Shown piece by piece: positions 9,302 through 19,118 of a stretch of DNA of 64,000 bases (position 1 is the stretch's first letter; each line of letters opens with the position of its first letter). The notes beneath the pieces were generated by a model, which was given only the letters and a program-made list of their open reading frames with translations, was not told where the DNA came from and did not search any database. The stretch covers positions 1,240,001-1,304,000 of the forward strand of contig NZ_LR134290.1 in assembly GCF_900636545.1 (NCBI RefSeq). Reading direction: 5' to 3'. Source of the DNA: Pseudomonas mendocina (lineage in GTDB: Bacteria; Pseudomonadota; Gammaproteobacteria; Pseudomonadales; Pseudomonadaceae). The translations under genes were made by a program, and so were the position numbers.

Positions 9302-9829
9302 CTAGGCCGAGCGCCGGCTACGCAGGCTCTGCTCGTATTGCCCGCCATACAGCTTGGCGAAGCCATGGAGTACCGGCATGACCACGGCCCAGACGCCAGC
9401 GAAAATCGCCAGGGTCGGCCAGGTACCCAGCGGCAGCTCGACGCCCGCGATCTTCGCGCCGCCGTAGTAGGACAGCGGTGCGGCAAGCGCGCCCAGCAGG
9501 CTGCTGCGCCACCAGGGCTGTGCGGTCCAGGCCAGGCAGTGGTTGAGCGTGCTGGCCAGCAACAGCCAGAGCAAGGCCAGCCACAGCGGGATCAGCTGGC
9601 GCGGTTCGCCGAAGTCGAATACCCCGAGGTTGAGCAGAAAACTGTCCAGCGCGCTGCCGGCGAGAAATACGCTGAGCAGCAGCTTGCCTTCCGCCGCCCA
9701 ACTGCTGACCCAAAGCAGGTGCACGCCGATGATCGCCGCCACTACCAGCAGCCAGGGGCTATCGCCGGCGAAGACGCAGACGAGCCAGCCAAGCTGGAAC
9801 AGGAGGGCATTGGCGATCAGCTTAGGCAT
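9302..9829 (-). CDS. DUF2878 integral membrane protein
   Basis: A 175-residue protein (start MPKLIANALLFQLGW) with five or six hydrophobic segments and few polar stretches, matching the DUF2878 family. Its start overlaps the end of the CFA-synthase-like gene by 8 bases, making it the last cistron of the photolyase operon. No catalytic motif is evident. By context it may be the membrane component of the lipid-modification module; that is inference. Confidence 0.8.
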   Translation of the reverse strand: MPKLIANALLFQLGWLVCVFAGDSPWLLVVAAIIGVHLLWVSSWAAEGKLLLSVFLAGSALDSFLLNLGVFDFGEPRQLIPLWLALLWLLLASTLNHCLAWTAQPWWRSSLLGALAAPLSYYGGAKIAGVELPLGTWPTLAIFAGVWAVVMPVLHGFAKLYGGQYEQSLRSRRSA

Positions 9830-11096
9830 CGAAGTTTCCCAACAGTGGCGCAGGGCGAGCGGCCGGTTTGGCCAGCAGCAGTTGCGCGGTACCAATGGTG
9901 CGTTCGAGGAAGCCGCCTTCGCAATAGCAGAGGTAGAACTCCCACAGGCGATAGAAGTAATCGTCGTAGCCCAACTGCTCCAGGCGCTGGCGGGCCTGGC
10001 GCAGGTTCTCGTGCCACAGGCGCAGGGTACGCGCGTAGTGCAGGCCGAAATCTTCCATGTGATGCAGGTTGAAGTCGGTATGGCGGGTGACCACGTCGAG
10101 CATCTTCTGCACCGAGGGCAGGGCGCCGCCAGGGAAGATGTAGCGCTGGATGAAATCCACCGAGCTGCAGGCCTGTTCGTAACGCTGGTCGCGAATGGTG
10201 ATGGCCTGCAGCAGCATCAGCCCATCGGGTTTGAGCAGACGCGCACATTGCTCGAAGTAGGTGGGGAGATAGCGGTGGCCGACGGCTTCGATCATCTCGA
10301 TGGAAACCAGCTTGTCGTACTGGCCCTTGAGATCGCGATAGTCCTCCAGCAGCAGGGTTACGCGGTCCTGCAGGCCCATCTCGCGGATGCGTCGCTCGGT
10401 GTAGGCATGTTGCTCGCGCGACAGCGTGGTGGTTGTCACCCGGCAGCCGTAGTGGGTCGCGGCGTAGAGCGCCATGCTGCCCCAGCCGGTGCCGATTTCC
10501 AGCAGATGATCGGACGGCTGCAGGGCCAGCTTCTGGCAGATGCGTTCGAGCTTGTTCAGTTGCGCCTGCTCCAGGCTGTCATCCTCGCGCCTGAACATGG
10601 CTGCCGAGTACATCATGGTCGGGTCGAGAAACTGCTCGAACAGGTCGTTGCCCAGGTCATAGTGCGCAGCGATGTTGCGCCGCGAGCCCTGCCGGGTGTT
10701 GCGATTGAGCCAGTGCAGACCCTGGATCAGCGGCCGTCCCAGGCGCGCCAGGCCGCCTTCCATGGCATCCAGTACGTCGAGGTTGGCGACGAAGATGCGG
10801 ATCACCGCCGTCAGGTCCGGCGTGCTCCAGTAGCCGTGGATGTAGGCCTCGCCGGCGCCGATGGAGCCATTGCCGGCCACCAGCCCCCAGGCGGCAGGAT
10901 CGCTCACCCGGATCTCCGCGCGCAGCTCGCTCTGCGGCGTGCCGAAATGCAGGGTATCGCTGCCTTCCTGGATCAGCAGCAGGCCATGGCGCAGGTTTTC
11001 CAGCTGGCGCAGTACGGCGCGCCGCAGCAGGCCGGCGCCGATGCCATTGCCACTGCGTACCAGGCTTCGGGTGGAGGTCAGGCTAGAGCTCTTCAT
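9822..11096 (-). CDS. Cyclopropane-fatty-acyl-phospholipid synthase family methyltransferase
   Basis: A 424-residue SAM-dependent enzyme of the CFA synthase/mycolic-acid-methyltransferase family. The SAM motif LEIGTGWGSMALYAATH lies around residue 200, followed by IEMIEAVGHRYLPTYF, YIFPGGALPS and HYARTLRLWHENL, all characteristic. It would methylate or cyclopropanate an unsaturated phospholipid acyl chain at the membrane. The match to the light/singlet-oxygen-induced cfa-like genes of P. putida and Rhodobacter is by neighbourhood; in Rhodobacter, homologous clusters are tied to the RpoE-ChrR singlet-oxygen response and to furan fatty acids. Whether the product here is a cyclopropane, methyl-branched or furan acid cannot be told. 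Confidence 0.9.
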   Translation of the reverse strand: MKSSSLTSTRSLVRSGNGIGAGLLRRAVLRQLENLRHGLLLIQEGSDTLHFGTPQSELRAEIRVSDPAAWGLVAGNGSIGAGEAYIHGYWSTPDLTAVIRIFVANLDVLDAMEGGLARLGRPLIQGLHWLNRNTRQGSRRNIAAHYDLGNDLFEQFLDPTMMYSAAMFRREDDSLEQAQLNKLERICQKLALQPSDHLLEIGTGWGSMALYAATHYGCRVTTTTLSREQHAYTERRIREMGLQDRVTLLLEDYRDLKGQYDKLVSIEMIEAVGHRYLPTYFEQCARLLKPDGLMLLQAITIRDQRYEQACSSVDFIQRYIFPGGALPSVQKMLDVVTRHTDFNLHHMEDFGLHYARTLRLWHENLRQARQRLEQLGYDDYFYRLWEFYLCYCEGGFLERTIGTAQLLLAKPAARPAPLLGNFDA

Positions 11097-11883
11097 GGGG
11101 CGTGTCCTTCACGTACGGGCGGGCAACGCGGAAGCTGCCTTCCGCGGGGGAGTGGTCGAAAATCGGGATGCGCTTGAGCAGCAGGCGCAGGGCCTGCCAG
11201 TAGATGGCGGCCACGGTCTTGCCGGTCATCCAGGGGAAGCTGAGCAGATAGCGGTGCAGGCTGGCGCGGTCGAGCGCCTGGCGCTGCAGGCTGAGGCTGG
11301 CATCGAACATCTTGGTTGCGCCTTGCCAGTCGGCCATGTGCACGCCAAGGCGTTCACCGACAGGGCTGAAACTCATGCGGTATTCCAGCTCGCGCGGCAG
11401 AAAGGGCGACACGTGGAAGGCCTTGTCCACGCTGACCTGGTGACGCCCGTCGCCCTCAGCCGGCAGTACGTAGTGATAGCGCTCGCGCCACGGCGTGTTG
11501 CTGACTTCGCAGAGAATCGCCACCAGGCGTTCTTCGCTGTCATGGCAGTAGAAAATGCTCACCGGGTTGAAGGCCAGACCCCAGCTGCGTGGTTGCGTCA
11601 GCACGCAGATGCGGCCTTGCGGGCGTGTGCCCAGTGCTTCTTCCACGCGATTGCGCACCGCCTCGTGCAGTGCCATGCCCTGGCGGGTGGACTCGGGCAG
11701 GTAGTCGGTTTCGCGAAAGGCGAATGGCGCGAAGCGACCGGAGCCGGCCAGCTTCGACAACGCGAACAGCTGCGCCTGCTCACTCAGATCGAGATACAGC
11801 AGGCCCATGCGATAGCGAAAGGCATGGGCGCGTGGGGCGAAGCGACGATGCTGCACCCAGCCGCTGTACAGGGCGCTGTGCAT
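11083..11883 (-). CDS. DUF1365 domain protein
   Basis: A 266-residue cytosolic protein beginning MHSALYSGWVQHRRFAPRAH, the DUF1365 hallmark, with NPVSIFYCHD around residue 100. DUF1365 proteins have no established reaction but recur beside CFA-synthase-like and amine-oxidase-like genes. The ATG overlaps the stop of the upstream flavoprotein (ATGA), and its 3' end overlaps the CFA-like gene by 14 bases. A role as an accessory or partner enzyme in acyl-chain modification is inferred from this constant linkage. Confidence 0.87.
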   Translation of the reverse strand: MHSALYSGWVQHRRFAPRAHAFRYRMGLLYLDLSEQAQLFALSKLAGSGRFAPFAFRETDYLPESTRQGMALHEAVRNRVEEALGTRPQGRICVLTQPRSWGLAFNPVSIFYCHDSEERLVAILCEVSNTPWRERYHYVLPAEGDGRHQVSVDKAFHVSPFLPRELEYRMSFSPVGERLGVHMADWQGATKMFDASLSLQRQALDRASLHRYLLSFPWMTGKTVAAIYWQALRLLLKRIPIFDHSPAEGSFRVARPYVKDTPHEEL

Positions 11884-13130
11884 CACAGCGTCTCTCCGAA
11901 GGCGCGCGCCACGCGCAGCGCGCTGACCACACCGTCTTCATGGAAGCCGTTGGCCCAGTAGGCGCCGCAGTAGTAGCTGTGCTGGGCGCCGAGCAACTCT
12001 TCCCAGCGCGCCTGGGCGGCGGTGCCGGCCAGGCTGTACTGCGGGTGAGCGTACTGGAAGCGTGCGAGGATCTTGCCTGGGTCGATGGCGGCGGTCTGGT
12101 TGAGGCTGACGCAGAAGGTGGTGTCGGCCTCGACGCCCTGCAGAATGTTCATGTTGTAGGTGACGGCTGCAGGCTGATCGGTCGGCCCGCCCAGTCGATA
12201 GTTCCAGCTGGCCCAGGCCAGCTTGCGCTTGGGCAGCAGGTGTGTATCGGTATGCAACACCACATCGTTGTTGGCGTAGGGCAGGGCGCCGAGAATGTCC
12301 CGCTCCTGTTCGCTGGGCTGCTCGAGCAGGGCCAGGGCCTGGTCGCTGTGGCAGGCGAAGATCACCTTGTCGAAGCGCTCGCTGCCGGCTGCGCTGTGCA
12401 GGGTGACGCCATCCTGATCACGGACGACGCGGCTGACCGGGCAGTTGAGGCGAATGCGTTCGGCGAAGCTGGCGGTCAAGGGTGCCACGTAGCTGCGCGA
12501 GCCGCCTTCGATCACCTGCCAGGTCGGCCGGTCGCTGACCGAGAGCAGGCCGTGATTCTTGCAGAAGCGCACGAAGAACTGCAGCGGGAAGCCGAGCATG
12601 TCGGCCAGCGACATCGACCAGATGGCCGAGCCCATCGGCACGATGTAATGCTCGATGAAGCGGCGGCCATAGCCGTTGCGCTCGAGGTACTGGCCGAGCG
12701 TGGTATCGGCGTCGATGCGGTTGTTGGCCAGGTCGTCCAGCGACTGGCGATTGAAGCGCAGGATGTCGCGCAGCATGCCCCAGAACGCTGGCGACAGCAG
12801 GTTGCTGCGCTGGGCGAACAGGGTGTTGAGGTCGTGGCCGTTGTATTCCACGCCGGTGGCCGGGTCGCTCACCGAAAAGCTCATTTCGGTGGGCTTGAAG
12901 CCAACGCCGACCTGCCCCAGCAGGCGGATGAAATTCGGGTAGGTCCAGTCGTTGAAGACGATGAAGCCGGTGTCGATGGCGTAATTTCGCCCCTCCACCT
13001 GCACGTCGACGGTGTGGGTGTGGCCACCGATCCAGTCGCTGGCCTCGAACACCTGAATGTCGTGCTGGCGGTTGAGCAGGTAGGCGCAGGTCAGGCCGGC
13101 GATGCCGCTGCCGACGATGGCGATTTTCAT
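11883..13130 (-). CDS. FAD-dependent amine-oxidase-like protein (UfaD/desaturase-like)
   Basis: A 415-residue flavoprotein with the N-terminal dinucleotide-binding motif MKIAIVGSGIAGLTCAYLL and the second FAD contact EASDWIGGHTHTVDV, as in amine oxidases and phytoene-desaturase relatives. Coupled on both sides (SDR upstream, DUF1365 downstream) by 1-4 base overlaps. In Rhodobacter the similar gene beside the CFA-like methylase acts in furan fatty-acid formation, so oxidation or desaturation of a methylated acyl chain is a reasonable hypothesis. The substrate is not visible in the sequence. Confidence 0.85.
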   Translation of the reverse strand: MKIAIVGSGIAGLTCAYLLNRQHDIQVFEASDWIGGHTHTVDVQVEGRNYAIDTGFIVFNDWTYPNFIRLLGQVGVGFKPTEMSFSVSDPATGVEYNGHDLNTLFAQRSNLLSPAFWGMLRDILRFNRQSLDDLANNRIDADTTLGQYLERNGYGRRFIEHYIVPMGSAIWSMSLADMLGFPLQFFVRFCKNHGLLSVSDRPTWQVIEGGSRSYVAPLTASFAERIRLNCPVSRVVRDQDGVTLHSAAGSERFDKVIFACHSDQALALLEQPSEQERDILGALPYANNDVVLHTDTHLLPKRKLAWASWNYRLGGPTDQPAAVTYNMNILQGVEADTTFCVSLNQTAAIDPGKILARFQYAHPQYSLAGTAAQARWEELLGAQHSYYCGAYWANGFHEDGVVSALRVARAFGETL

Positions 13131-13882
13131 GCGTTGTCCTCGTTACGCGCCAGACGGCGACCTATGGCCAGTTGCAGGCTGCTGGGCAGGCTGCCGAGCA
13201 GTTTCAGTACGGCGATGAAGGGAGTGGGAAAGGCGATTTCGTGCGGGCGCTTGTCCAGGCGCGCGGCGATATGCCGGGCTGCGCGCTCCACGGGCCAGCG
13301 CATGGGCATGGGAAAGTCGTTCTTCTGCGTCAGCGGGGTGTCGACGAAACCCGGGCTGACCAGGGTGACGTCGATGCCTTCTGCCGCCAGGTCAATGCGC
13401 AGCGTCTGCATCAGGTAACGCATGGCCGCCTTGGAGGCACCGTAGGCTTCGGCACGTGGCAGCGGCATGAAGGTCACCGAGCTGCCGACCCCGACCAGAT
13501 GAGGGCGCTCGCCGCGGCGCAGCAAGGGCAGGGCGGCTTCGATGCAGTAGCTGGCGGAAAACAGGTTGGCATTGACCACGCGTTCGATCATCGCCGCCTC
13601 GAACTGGCGAACCTCGACGTATTCGCAGGTGCCGGCATTGAGGATCGCGCAATCCAGCGCGCCCCACTGTTGAGCGATGCGTTCGCCAATGGCGCGCACC
13701 TGCTCGGCGTCGGTCAGATCCCCGGGGGCCACCAGCACCTGATCGCCATAACGTGCGGTCAGGGTTTGCAGCGGACCCGTGCTGCGCGCGCTGAGCGCCA
13801 GTCGATGGCCTGCGCGCAGCAACTCTTCGGCCAGGGCGGCACCGATGCCGCTGCTGGCGCCGGTCAGCCAGATGCGCTTCAT
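13127..13882 (-). CDS. Short-chain dehydrogenase/reductase (SDR)
   Basis: A 251-residue classical SDR with the N-terminal cofactor motif GASSGIG (residues 7-13), the NAG motif (ILNAGTCEY) and the catalytic YGASK (EAYGASKAAMRY near 150). It overlaps the flavoprotein gene by 4 bases and the NTF2-like gene by 4 bases, so it is an inner member of the photolyase operon. The substrate is unknown; context suggests a lipid-derived carbonyl or alcohol. Confidence 0.88.
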   Translation of the reverse strand: MKRIWLTGASSGIGAALAEELLRAGHRLALSARSTGPLQTLTARYGDQVLVAPGDLTDAEQVRAIGERIAQQWGALDCAILNAGTCEYVEVRQFEAAMIERVVNANLFSASYCIEAALPLLRRGERPHLVGVGSSVTFMPLPRAEAYGASKAAMRYLMQTLRIDLAAEGIDVTLVSPGFVDTPLTQKNDFPMPMRWPVERAARHIAARLDKRPHEIAFPTPFIAVLKLLGSLPSSLQLAIGRRLARNEDNA

Positions 13883-14301
13883 GCCAGCCTCCGTTTCAGC
13901 CAGGCGATCACGCTGCCGAGTACGGGCAGGTGTTCGTAGAGCAGGGCGCCGGCATCGAAGTAATCTCGGTGCCGGTAGACGCGCTCGCGCCAGAGCAGGT
14001 GCGAGCAGCCTTCCACCGTGATCTCGGCGCCACCGCGCAGGCGTGGGTGGCGGTAATACATGGTCCAGCGCAGGTAGCCTTCGCCATCTGCGACCTGGTC
14101 GAAGCCGTGAAACTCGAAGCGCAGCGCTTCGACGTTGGCATACAGCTCGGCGAAGTAGCGGCGCATCTCGTTCAGGCCGTGCACTTCATGCAGCGGGTCG
14201 CGAAACAGCACATCGTCGCTGTACAGCTCGCCCAGGCGGTCGAGGTTGTCCTTGTTCAGCGCAGTGAAGCGCTCGGCGAAGTGGCGCAGAAAGTCGCTCA
14301 T
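13879..14301 (-). CDS. NTF2-like / SnoaL-type small protein
   Basis: A 140-residue protein (start MSDFLRHFAERFTALN) with the NTF2-like fold pattern: N-terminal helices, then DDVLFRDPLHEVHGLNEMRRYF and four or five strands ending in a hydrophobic tail. Such folds act as small enzymes or binding proteins. The frame runs open upstream into the photolyase gene, but MSDFL at 14301 gives a 4-base overlap and a normal N terminus. Position between photolyase and SDR is typical of this operon type in Pseudomonas. Confidence 0.83.
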   Translation of the reverse strand: MSDFLRHFAERFTALNKDNLDRLGELYSDDVLFRDPLHEVHGLNEMRRYFAELYANVEALRFEFHGFDQVADGEGYLRWTMYYRHPRLRGGAEITVEGCSHLLWRERVYRHRDYFDAGALLYEHLPVLGSVIAWLKRRLA

Positions 14302-15734
14302 GCTGGAAGGGCCTCGGTGGAAAGGTTCTTGAACGCCGCCAGGGCACGCTCGCGCGAACGTGACAGGTCGACGATCGGCCGCGGATATCCGGATGGCGCG
14401 AACAGGCCGCCGAGCGCGGACGGGTCGTGGATGTCGCGCTTGTTCAGGCCGGACAGCTCCGGCACCCACTGGCGAATGAACTGGCCGTCAGGGTCGAACT
14501 TCTGCGACTGGCTGATGGGGTTGAAGATGCGGAAGTAGGGCGCGGCGTCGGTGCCGGTGGAGGCGCTCCACTGCCAGCCGCCATTGTTCGCGGCCAGGTC
14601 GCCATCGATCAGGTGGCGCATGAAGAAGCGCTCGCCCTCGCGCCAGTCGATCAGCAGGTTCTTGGTCAGGAACATTGCGACGACCATGCGCAGGCGGTTG
14701 TGCATCCAGCCGGTCTCCAGCAGCTGGCGCATGGCCGCGTCGATGATCGGCAAGCCGGTGCGGCCCTGCTGCCAGGCGGCCAGCTCCTCCGGCGCGTTGC
14801 GCCAGGGGACTGCCTCGGTTTCGGGGCGGAAGGCGCGATGCCGCGATACCCTTGGGTAACCGACCAGAATGTGCTTGTAGAACTCGCGCCAGAGCAGCTC
14901 GTTGATCCAGGTAACGACGCCCTGGTTGCCACTGTCGAACTCGCCGCGGTTGGCCGACAGCGCTGCATGCAGGCACTGCCGCGGCGAGAGGATGCCAGCG
15001 GCCAGATAGGCTGAAAGCTGGCTGGTGCCCGGTTTGGCGGGGAAGTCGCGTTCGTCCTTGTAGAAGGCCACCTGCTCGTCGGCAAAGCGCTCCAGGCGCT
15101 GCAATGCCGCTTGCTCTCCAGCGGGCCACAGCAGGCGCAAACTTTCGCTGGGCGTGGCGAAGCCCTTGACGCTGTCGGGAATGATGTCGCTCTTCACGAC
15201 CATCGGCGTCTGCGCCTTTGGTAGCGTGACCAGCGGCGGTAGCGCGCTGTGCAGACGCTCGTAGCAGACCTTGCGGAACTGGCTGTAGACCTGAAAGTAA
15301 CCACCGGAGCGTGTCAGCACGCTGCCCGGCTTGAACAGGATCTGGTCGAGATGGCTATGCCAGGCGATGGCCTGCTGGCTCAGGTAGGCGCTGACCCGAC
15401 GATCGCGCAGGCTTTCGTTGATGCCGTATTCCTCGTTGACGTGCACGGCGCAGATGGTGTGCTCCTGGCAGACGTCGGCCACCTGAACCGGCACGTCACC
15501 CCAGTCGTGGCACTGGCGCACCAGCAGCGGCACGTTGAGTTCGGCCAGGGCCTTGCTCAGCTCGCGCAGATTACGCAGCCAGAAGTCCACCTTGCAGGGC
15601 GCATCGTCGTGACGCTGCCACTGATCGGGCGTGATGAGATACAGGGCGATGGTCGCGCCGCGGCTCATGGCCTGGCTCAGGGCGGTGTTGTCCTGGACGC
15701 GCAGGTCACTGCGAAACCACATCAGTTGCTGCAT
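14298..15734 (-). CDS. phrB: Class I deoxyribodipyrimidine photolyase
   Basis: A 478-residue FAD photolyase that repairs UV-induced cyclobutane pyrimidine dimers in blue light. An N-terminal antenna-binding alpha/beta domain (MQQLMWFRSDLRVQDNTAL) is followed by the helical FAD domain with WMHNRLRM, GLPIIDAAMRQL, and the NNGGWQW/STGTDAAPYFRIFNP signature of CPD photolyases. It overlaps the upstream regulator gene by 13 bases and the downstream NTF2-like gene by 4. The linkage with a YbgA-like gene matches the ybgA-phr pair of E. coli. Confidence 0.96.
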   Translation of the reverse strand: MQQLMWFRSDLRVQDNTALSQAMSRGATIALYLITPDQWQRHDDAPCKVDFWLRNLRELSKALAELNVPLLVRQCHDWGDVPVQVADVCQEHTICAVHVNEEYGINESLRDRRVSAYLSQQAIAWHSHLDQILFKPGSVLTRSGGYFQVYSQFRKVCYERLHSALPPLVTLPKAQTPMVVKSDIIPDSVKGFATPSESLRLLWPAGEQAALQRLERFADEQVAFYKDERDFPAKPGTSQLSAYLAAGILSPRQCLHAALSANRGEFDSGNQGVVTWINELLWREFYKHILVGYPRVSRHRAFRPETEAVPWRNAPEELAAWQQGRTGLPIIDAAMRQLLETGWMHNRLRMVVAMFLTKNLLIDWREGERFFMRHLIDGDLAANNGGWQWSASTGTDAAPYFRIFNPISQSQKFDPDGQFIRQWVPELSGLNKRDIHDPSALGGLFAPSGYPRPIVDLSRSRERALAAFKNLSTEALPA

Positions 15735-16678
15735 GGGGTTACCTCTTGAACGCTTAGCAGACCGTGACGCTGCAGCCAGGCGTGCGCGGCGAGCGGATCG
15801 TTGGCCGACTCCAGGTCAGCCAGGGCGTCGCGATGAATATGGGCAGCGGGGCCGGCGATCAGTAGCGGCACCGGGCATTGCTCGGCCAGGCGTGGCAACT
15901 GGCGGCGCACCAGGGTGCCGTCCAGTGCGTCCTCGGCGTAGAGTAAAACGGCACGTGGTGCGATGTGCTCCAGCGCCGTCAGTAGCTCATTAGGCGGCAG
16001 CGGCCAATCGAAGACTTCCACCGGGCAATCGCTGGCACTGGCCAGCCAGGCGCATAGCCACAGGCCCGGTTCCATCGGGGCTTCACCCAGGTTGATCAGC
16101 AGCAGCGGCGCACCACCGACCTGGCGATTGCAGTGGTAGATGCGCGTGGCCAGCTTGCTGCGCAGCCAGGAAAGAAAGAACACCTGCTCGGCGCGTGCGC
16201 CGAACTGGCCCTGCCAGCGCTGGCGCAGATCACCGAGCAGCGGCCAGAACAGCTGCTCGGCCAGGGTGCTGGCAGGGTAGAGCGCCAGTGCCGAATTGAA
16301 GCGGTCGTCGAGGCGGCGCTCGTTGAGCTGGACGATGCAGCCGAGCATCTCGTTGCGCTGGCGCACCCAGTTGTCGCTGCTGGTGGCCTGGGGGACCTGG
16401 CCATGGTCGAGCAGCGCCTTGACCTGGCCGACGGCAACGCCTCGGGCCAGCCAGGCGAGAATGGCGTTGATACGTTCGACGTTGGCCGGGGAGTAGAGGC
16501 GATGGCCCTTGGGCGTGCGATACGGCACGATCAAGCCGTAGCGGCGCTCCCAGGCGCGCAGAGTCACGGCGTTTACGCCGGTGCTGCGCGCCACTTCGCG
16601 AATCGGCAGGTAGCCCTCATCGAGCGCCTGACGATAATCCTGGCTGGTGTCTTCGTCGGCAATGGTTTCGCTGGTCAT
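15722..16678 (-). CDS. MerR-family regulator, LitR/CarH-like
   Basis: A 318-residue regulator. The N-terminal MerR winged helix is at about residues 20-90 (YLPIREVARSTGVNAVTLRAWERRYG, then TPKGHRLYSPANVERI), followed by a CarH/LitR-like helical bundle and a Rossmann-like domain. Around residue 200 the sequence is NLGEAPMEPGLWLCAW, where B12-binding CarH proteins carry an ExHxxG motif; the His is missing, so adenosylcobalamin is probably not the light sensor. Non-B12 LitR proteins of P. putida work with a LOV photoreceptor; none is encoded in this window. It likely binds the TGTACA-N12-TGTACA sites upstream of its own operon. Confidence 0.85.
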   Translation of the reverse strand: MTSETIADEDTSQDYRQALDEGYLPIREVARSTGVNAVTLRAWERRYGLIVPYRTPKGHRLYSPANVERINAILAWLARGVAVGQVKALLDHGQVPQATSSDNWVRQRNEMLGCIVQLNERRLDDRFNSALALYPASTLAEQLFWPLLGDLRQRWQGQFGARAEQVFFLSWLRSKLATRIYHCNRQVGGAPLLLINLGEAPMEPGLWLCAWLASASDCPVEVFDWPLPPNELLTALEHIAPRAVLLYAEDALDGTLVRRQLPRLAEQCPVPLLIAGPAAHIHRDALADLESANDPLAAHAWLQRHGLLSVQEVTPCSN

Positions 16679-16682
16679 GGCG

Positions 16683-17633
16683 TCACAGTGCGTTGCGCAG
16701 GGCAAGAGGTTCGGGATGTGGCTGCAGGTAAGCCTGTTCAGCGATGTAGCGATCCGGATGGCGGCGGAAGTGGTGTTTGAGCAGCGTCAGCGGCACTACC
16801 AGCGGCACGATGCCGTCGCGGTACTGGCCGATCAGCTGCTGCATCTCCTGCTTCTCGTCAGGGCTGAGGGCGCGCTTGAGGTAGCCGCTCAGATGCTGCA
16901 GCACGTTGCTGTGGGTGCCGCGCGTGGCGCATTTCTTCAATGCACTCATCAGCTCGCTGAAATAGTGCGGCGCCAGCTCGCCGAGATCATGCTGGCTCAG
17001 TTCGCCTAGCAGGCGTCCGAGCGACTTGTAGCGCGCCGGGTCGGTAGCCATCAGCAGGTACTTGTAGCGCGAGTGGAAGGCGATCAGCGCGCGCCGGGTC
17101 AGGCCCTGTTGCAGCAGGCGCTGCCATTCGGCGTGGGCGTATACGCGGGTAATGAAGTTTTCGCGCAGTACCGGGTCGTTGAGACGGCCATCTTCTTCCA
17201 CCGGTAGGTCCGGATGGCGTGCGCAGAAGGCCGCGGCGAAGATGCCGCGGCCCGGTTCGCTTGGGCGCCCGCCTTCCTGATAGACCTTGACCCGTTCCAG
17301 ACCGCAGGAGGGTGACTGTTGCATGAAGATGTAGCCGCTGATGCCCTGCAGCTCCTGCGCCATGCGCTCGCCATAGGCGGCCAGCGCATCGGTGACATCG
17401 CGTGAGCGGTCGACGGTGCCGACGGCACGCGGCGCCAGCGGATCACCGACCAGGCGTATCGGCTCGCGCGGGATCGACATGCCGATGCCGACTTCCGGGC
17501 AAACCGGGATGAAGTCGAAGTGTTCGGTCAGGCTGCGGCTGCACAGGCGCGACAGTTTATGGCCGCCGTTGTAGCGTACTTCAGCACCCAGCAGGCAGGC
17601 GCTGATACCCAGTTTGGCTTTGCTCGCTTGCAT
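16683..17633 (-). CDS. YbgA-like protein, DUF523 + DUF1722
   Basis: A 316-residue two-domain protein. DUF523 is N-terminal (KLGISACLLGAEVRYNGGHK; PVCPEVGIGMSIPREPIRL; MQQSPSCGLE, with conserved Cys), and DUF1722/YbgA is C-terminal (FHSRYKYLLMATDPARYKSLGRLLG). The function is unknown; ybgA neighbours phr in E. coli. I chose MQASKAKLG at 17633 because the longer frame would start inside the operator/promoter region. It is the first gene of the nine-gene photolyase operon, with 4 bases between its stop and the regulator start. Confidence 0.88.
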   Translation of the reverse strand: MQASKAKLGISACLLGAEVRYNGGHKLSRLCSRSLTEHFDFIPVCPEVGIGMSIPREPIRLVGDPLAPRAVGTVDRSRDVTDALAAYGERMAQELQGISGYIFMQQSPSCGLERVKVYQEGGRPSEPGRGIFAAAFCARHPDLPVEEDGRLNDPVLRENFITRVYAHAEWQRLLQQGLTRRALIAFHSRYKYLLMATDPARYKSLGRLLGELSQHDLGELAPHYFSELMSALKKCATRGTHSNVLQHLSGYLKRALSPDEKQEMQQLIGQYRDGIVPLVVPLTLLKHHFRRHPDRYIAEQAYLQPHPEPLALRNAL

Positions 17634-17653
17634 AACCTGACCTCGAAAGACCT

Positions 17654-17677
17654 TGTACATAAACTTGTTCTTGTACA
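17654..17677. promoter_or_regulatory. Predicted LitR operator 1 (TGTACA-N12-TGTACA), proximal
   Basis: TGTACA at 17654-17659 and again at 17672-17677, exactly 12 bases apart. It lies just downstream of the predicted -10 of the photolyase operon promoter, where bound repressor would block escape. The pattern matches the T(G/A)TACA-N12-TGTA(C/T)A type site I recall for LitR/CarH regulators. Confidence 0.75.
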
Positions 17678-17687
17678 ACCTGTGTCT

Positions 17688-17715
17688 ATCATAGGTGTGC
17701 GGTTGTACAAGTCAA
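17688..17715 (-). promoter_or_regulatory. Predicted sigma70 promoter of the photolyase operon
   Basis: Read on the minus strand: TTGACT (plus positions 17710-17715), a 16-base spacer, then TATGAT (17688-17693). Both hexamers are one base from consensus. The -35 lies inside operator 2 and operator 1 lies just downstream of the -10, a classic repression layout. Confidence 0.7.
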
Positions 17716-17727
17716 ATTATTTGTACA
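17704..17727. promoter_or_regulatory. Predicted LitR operator 2 (TGTACA-N12-TGTACA), distal
   Basis: TGTACA at 17704-17709 and 17722-17727 with a 12-base spacer, identical in layout to operator 1 and 50 bases upstream of it (about five helical turns). It encloses the predicted -35 hexamer. Confidence 0.75.
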
Positions 17728-17804
17728 GCTTTGGTATTGCTTTGCGCAGCGCGGTACACGACAGCCGCGAAAGCGGTCGCCGTTGAAGGCCAGGTAGGAA
17801 GGGA

Positions 17805-19105
<1,301 letters not shown>

Positions 19106-19118
19106 GCTGGTGCCGTTC

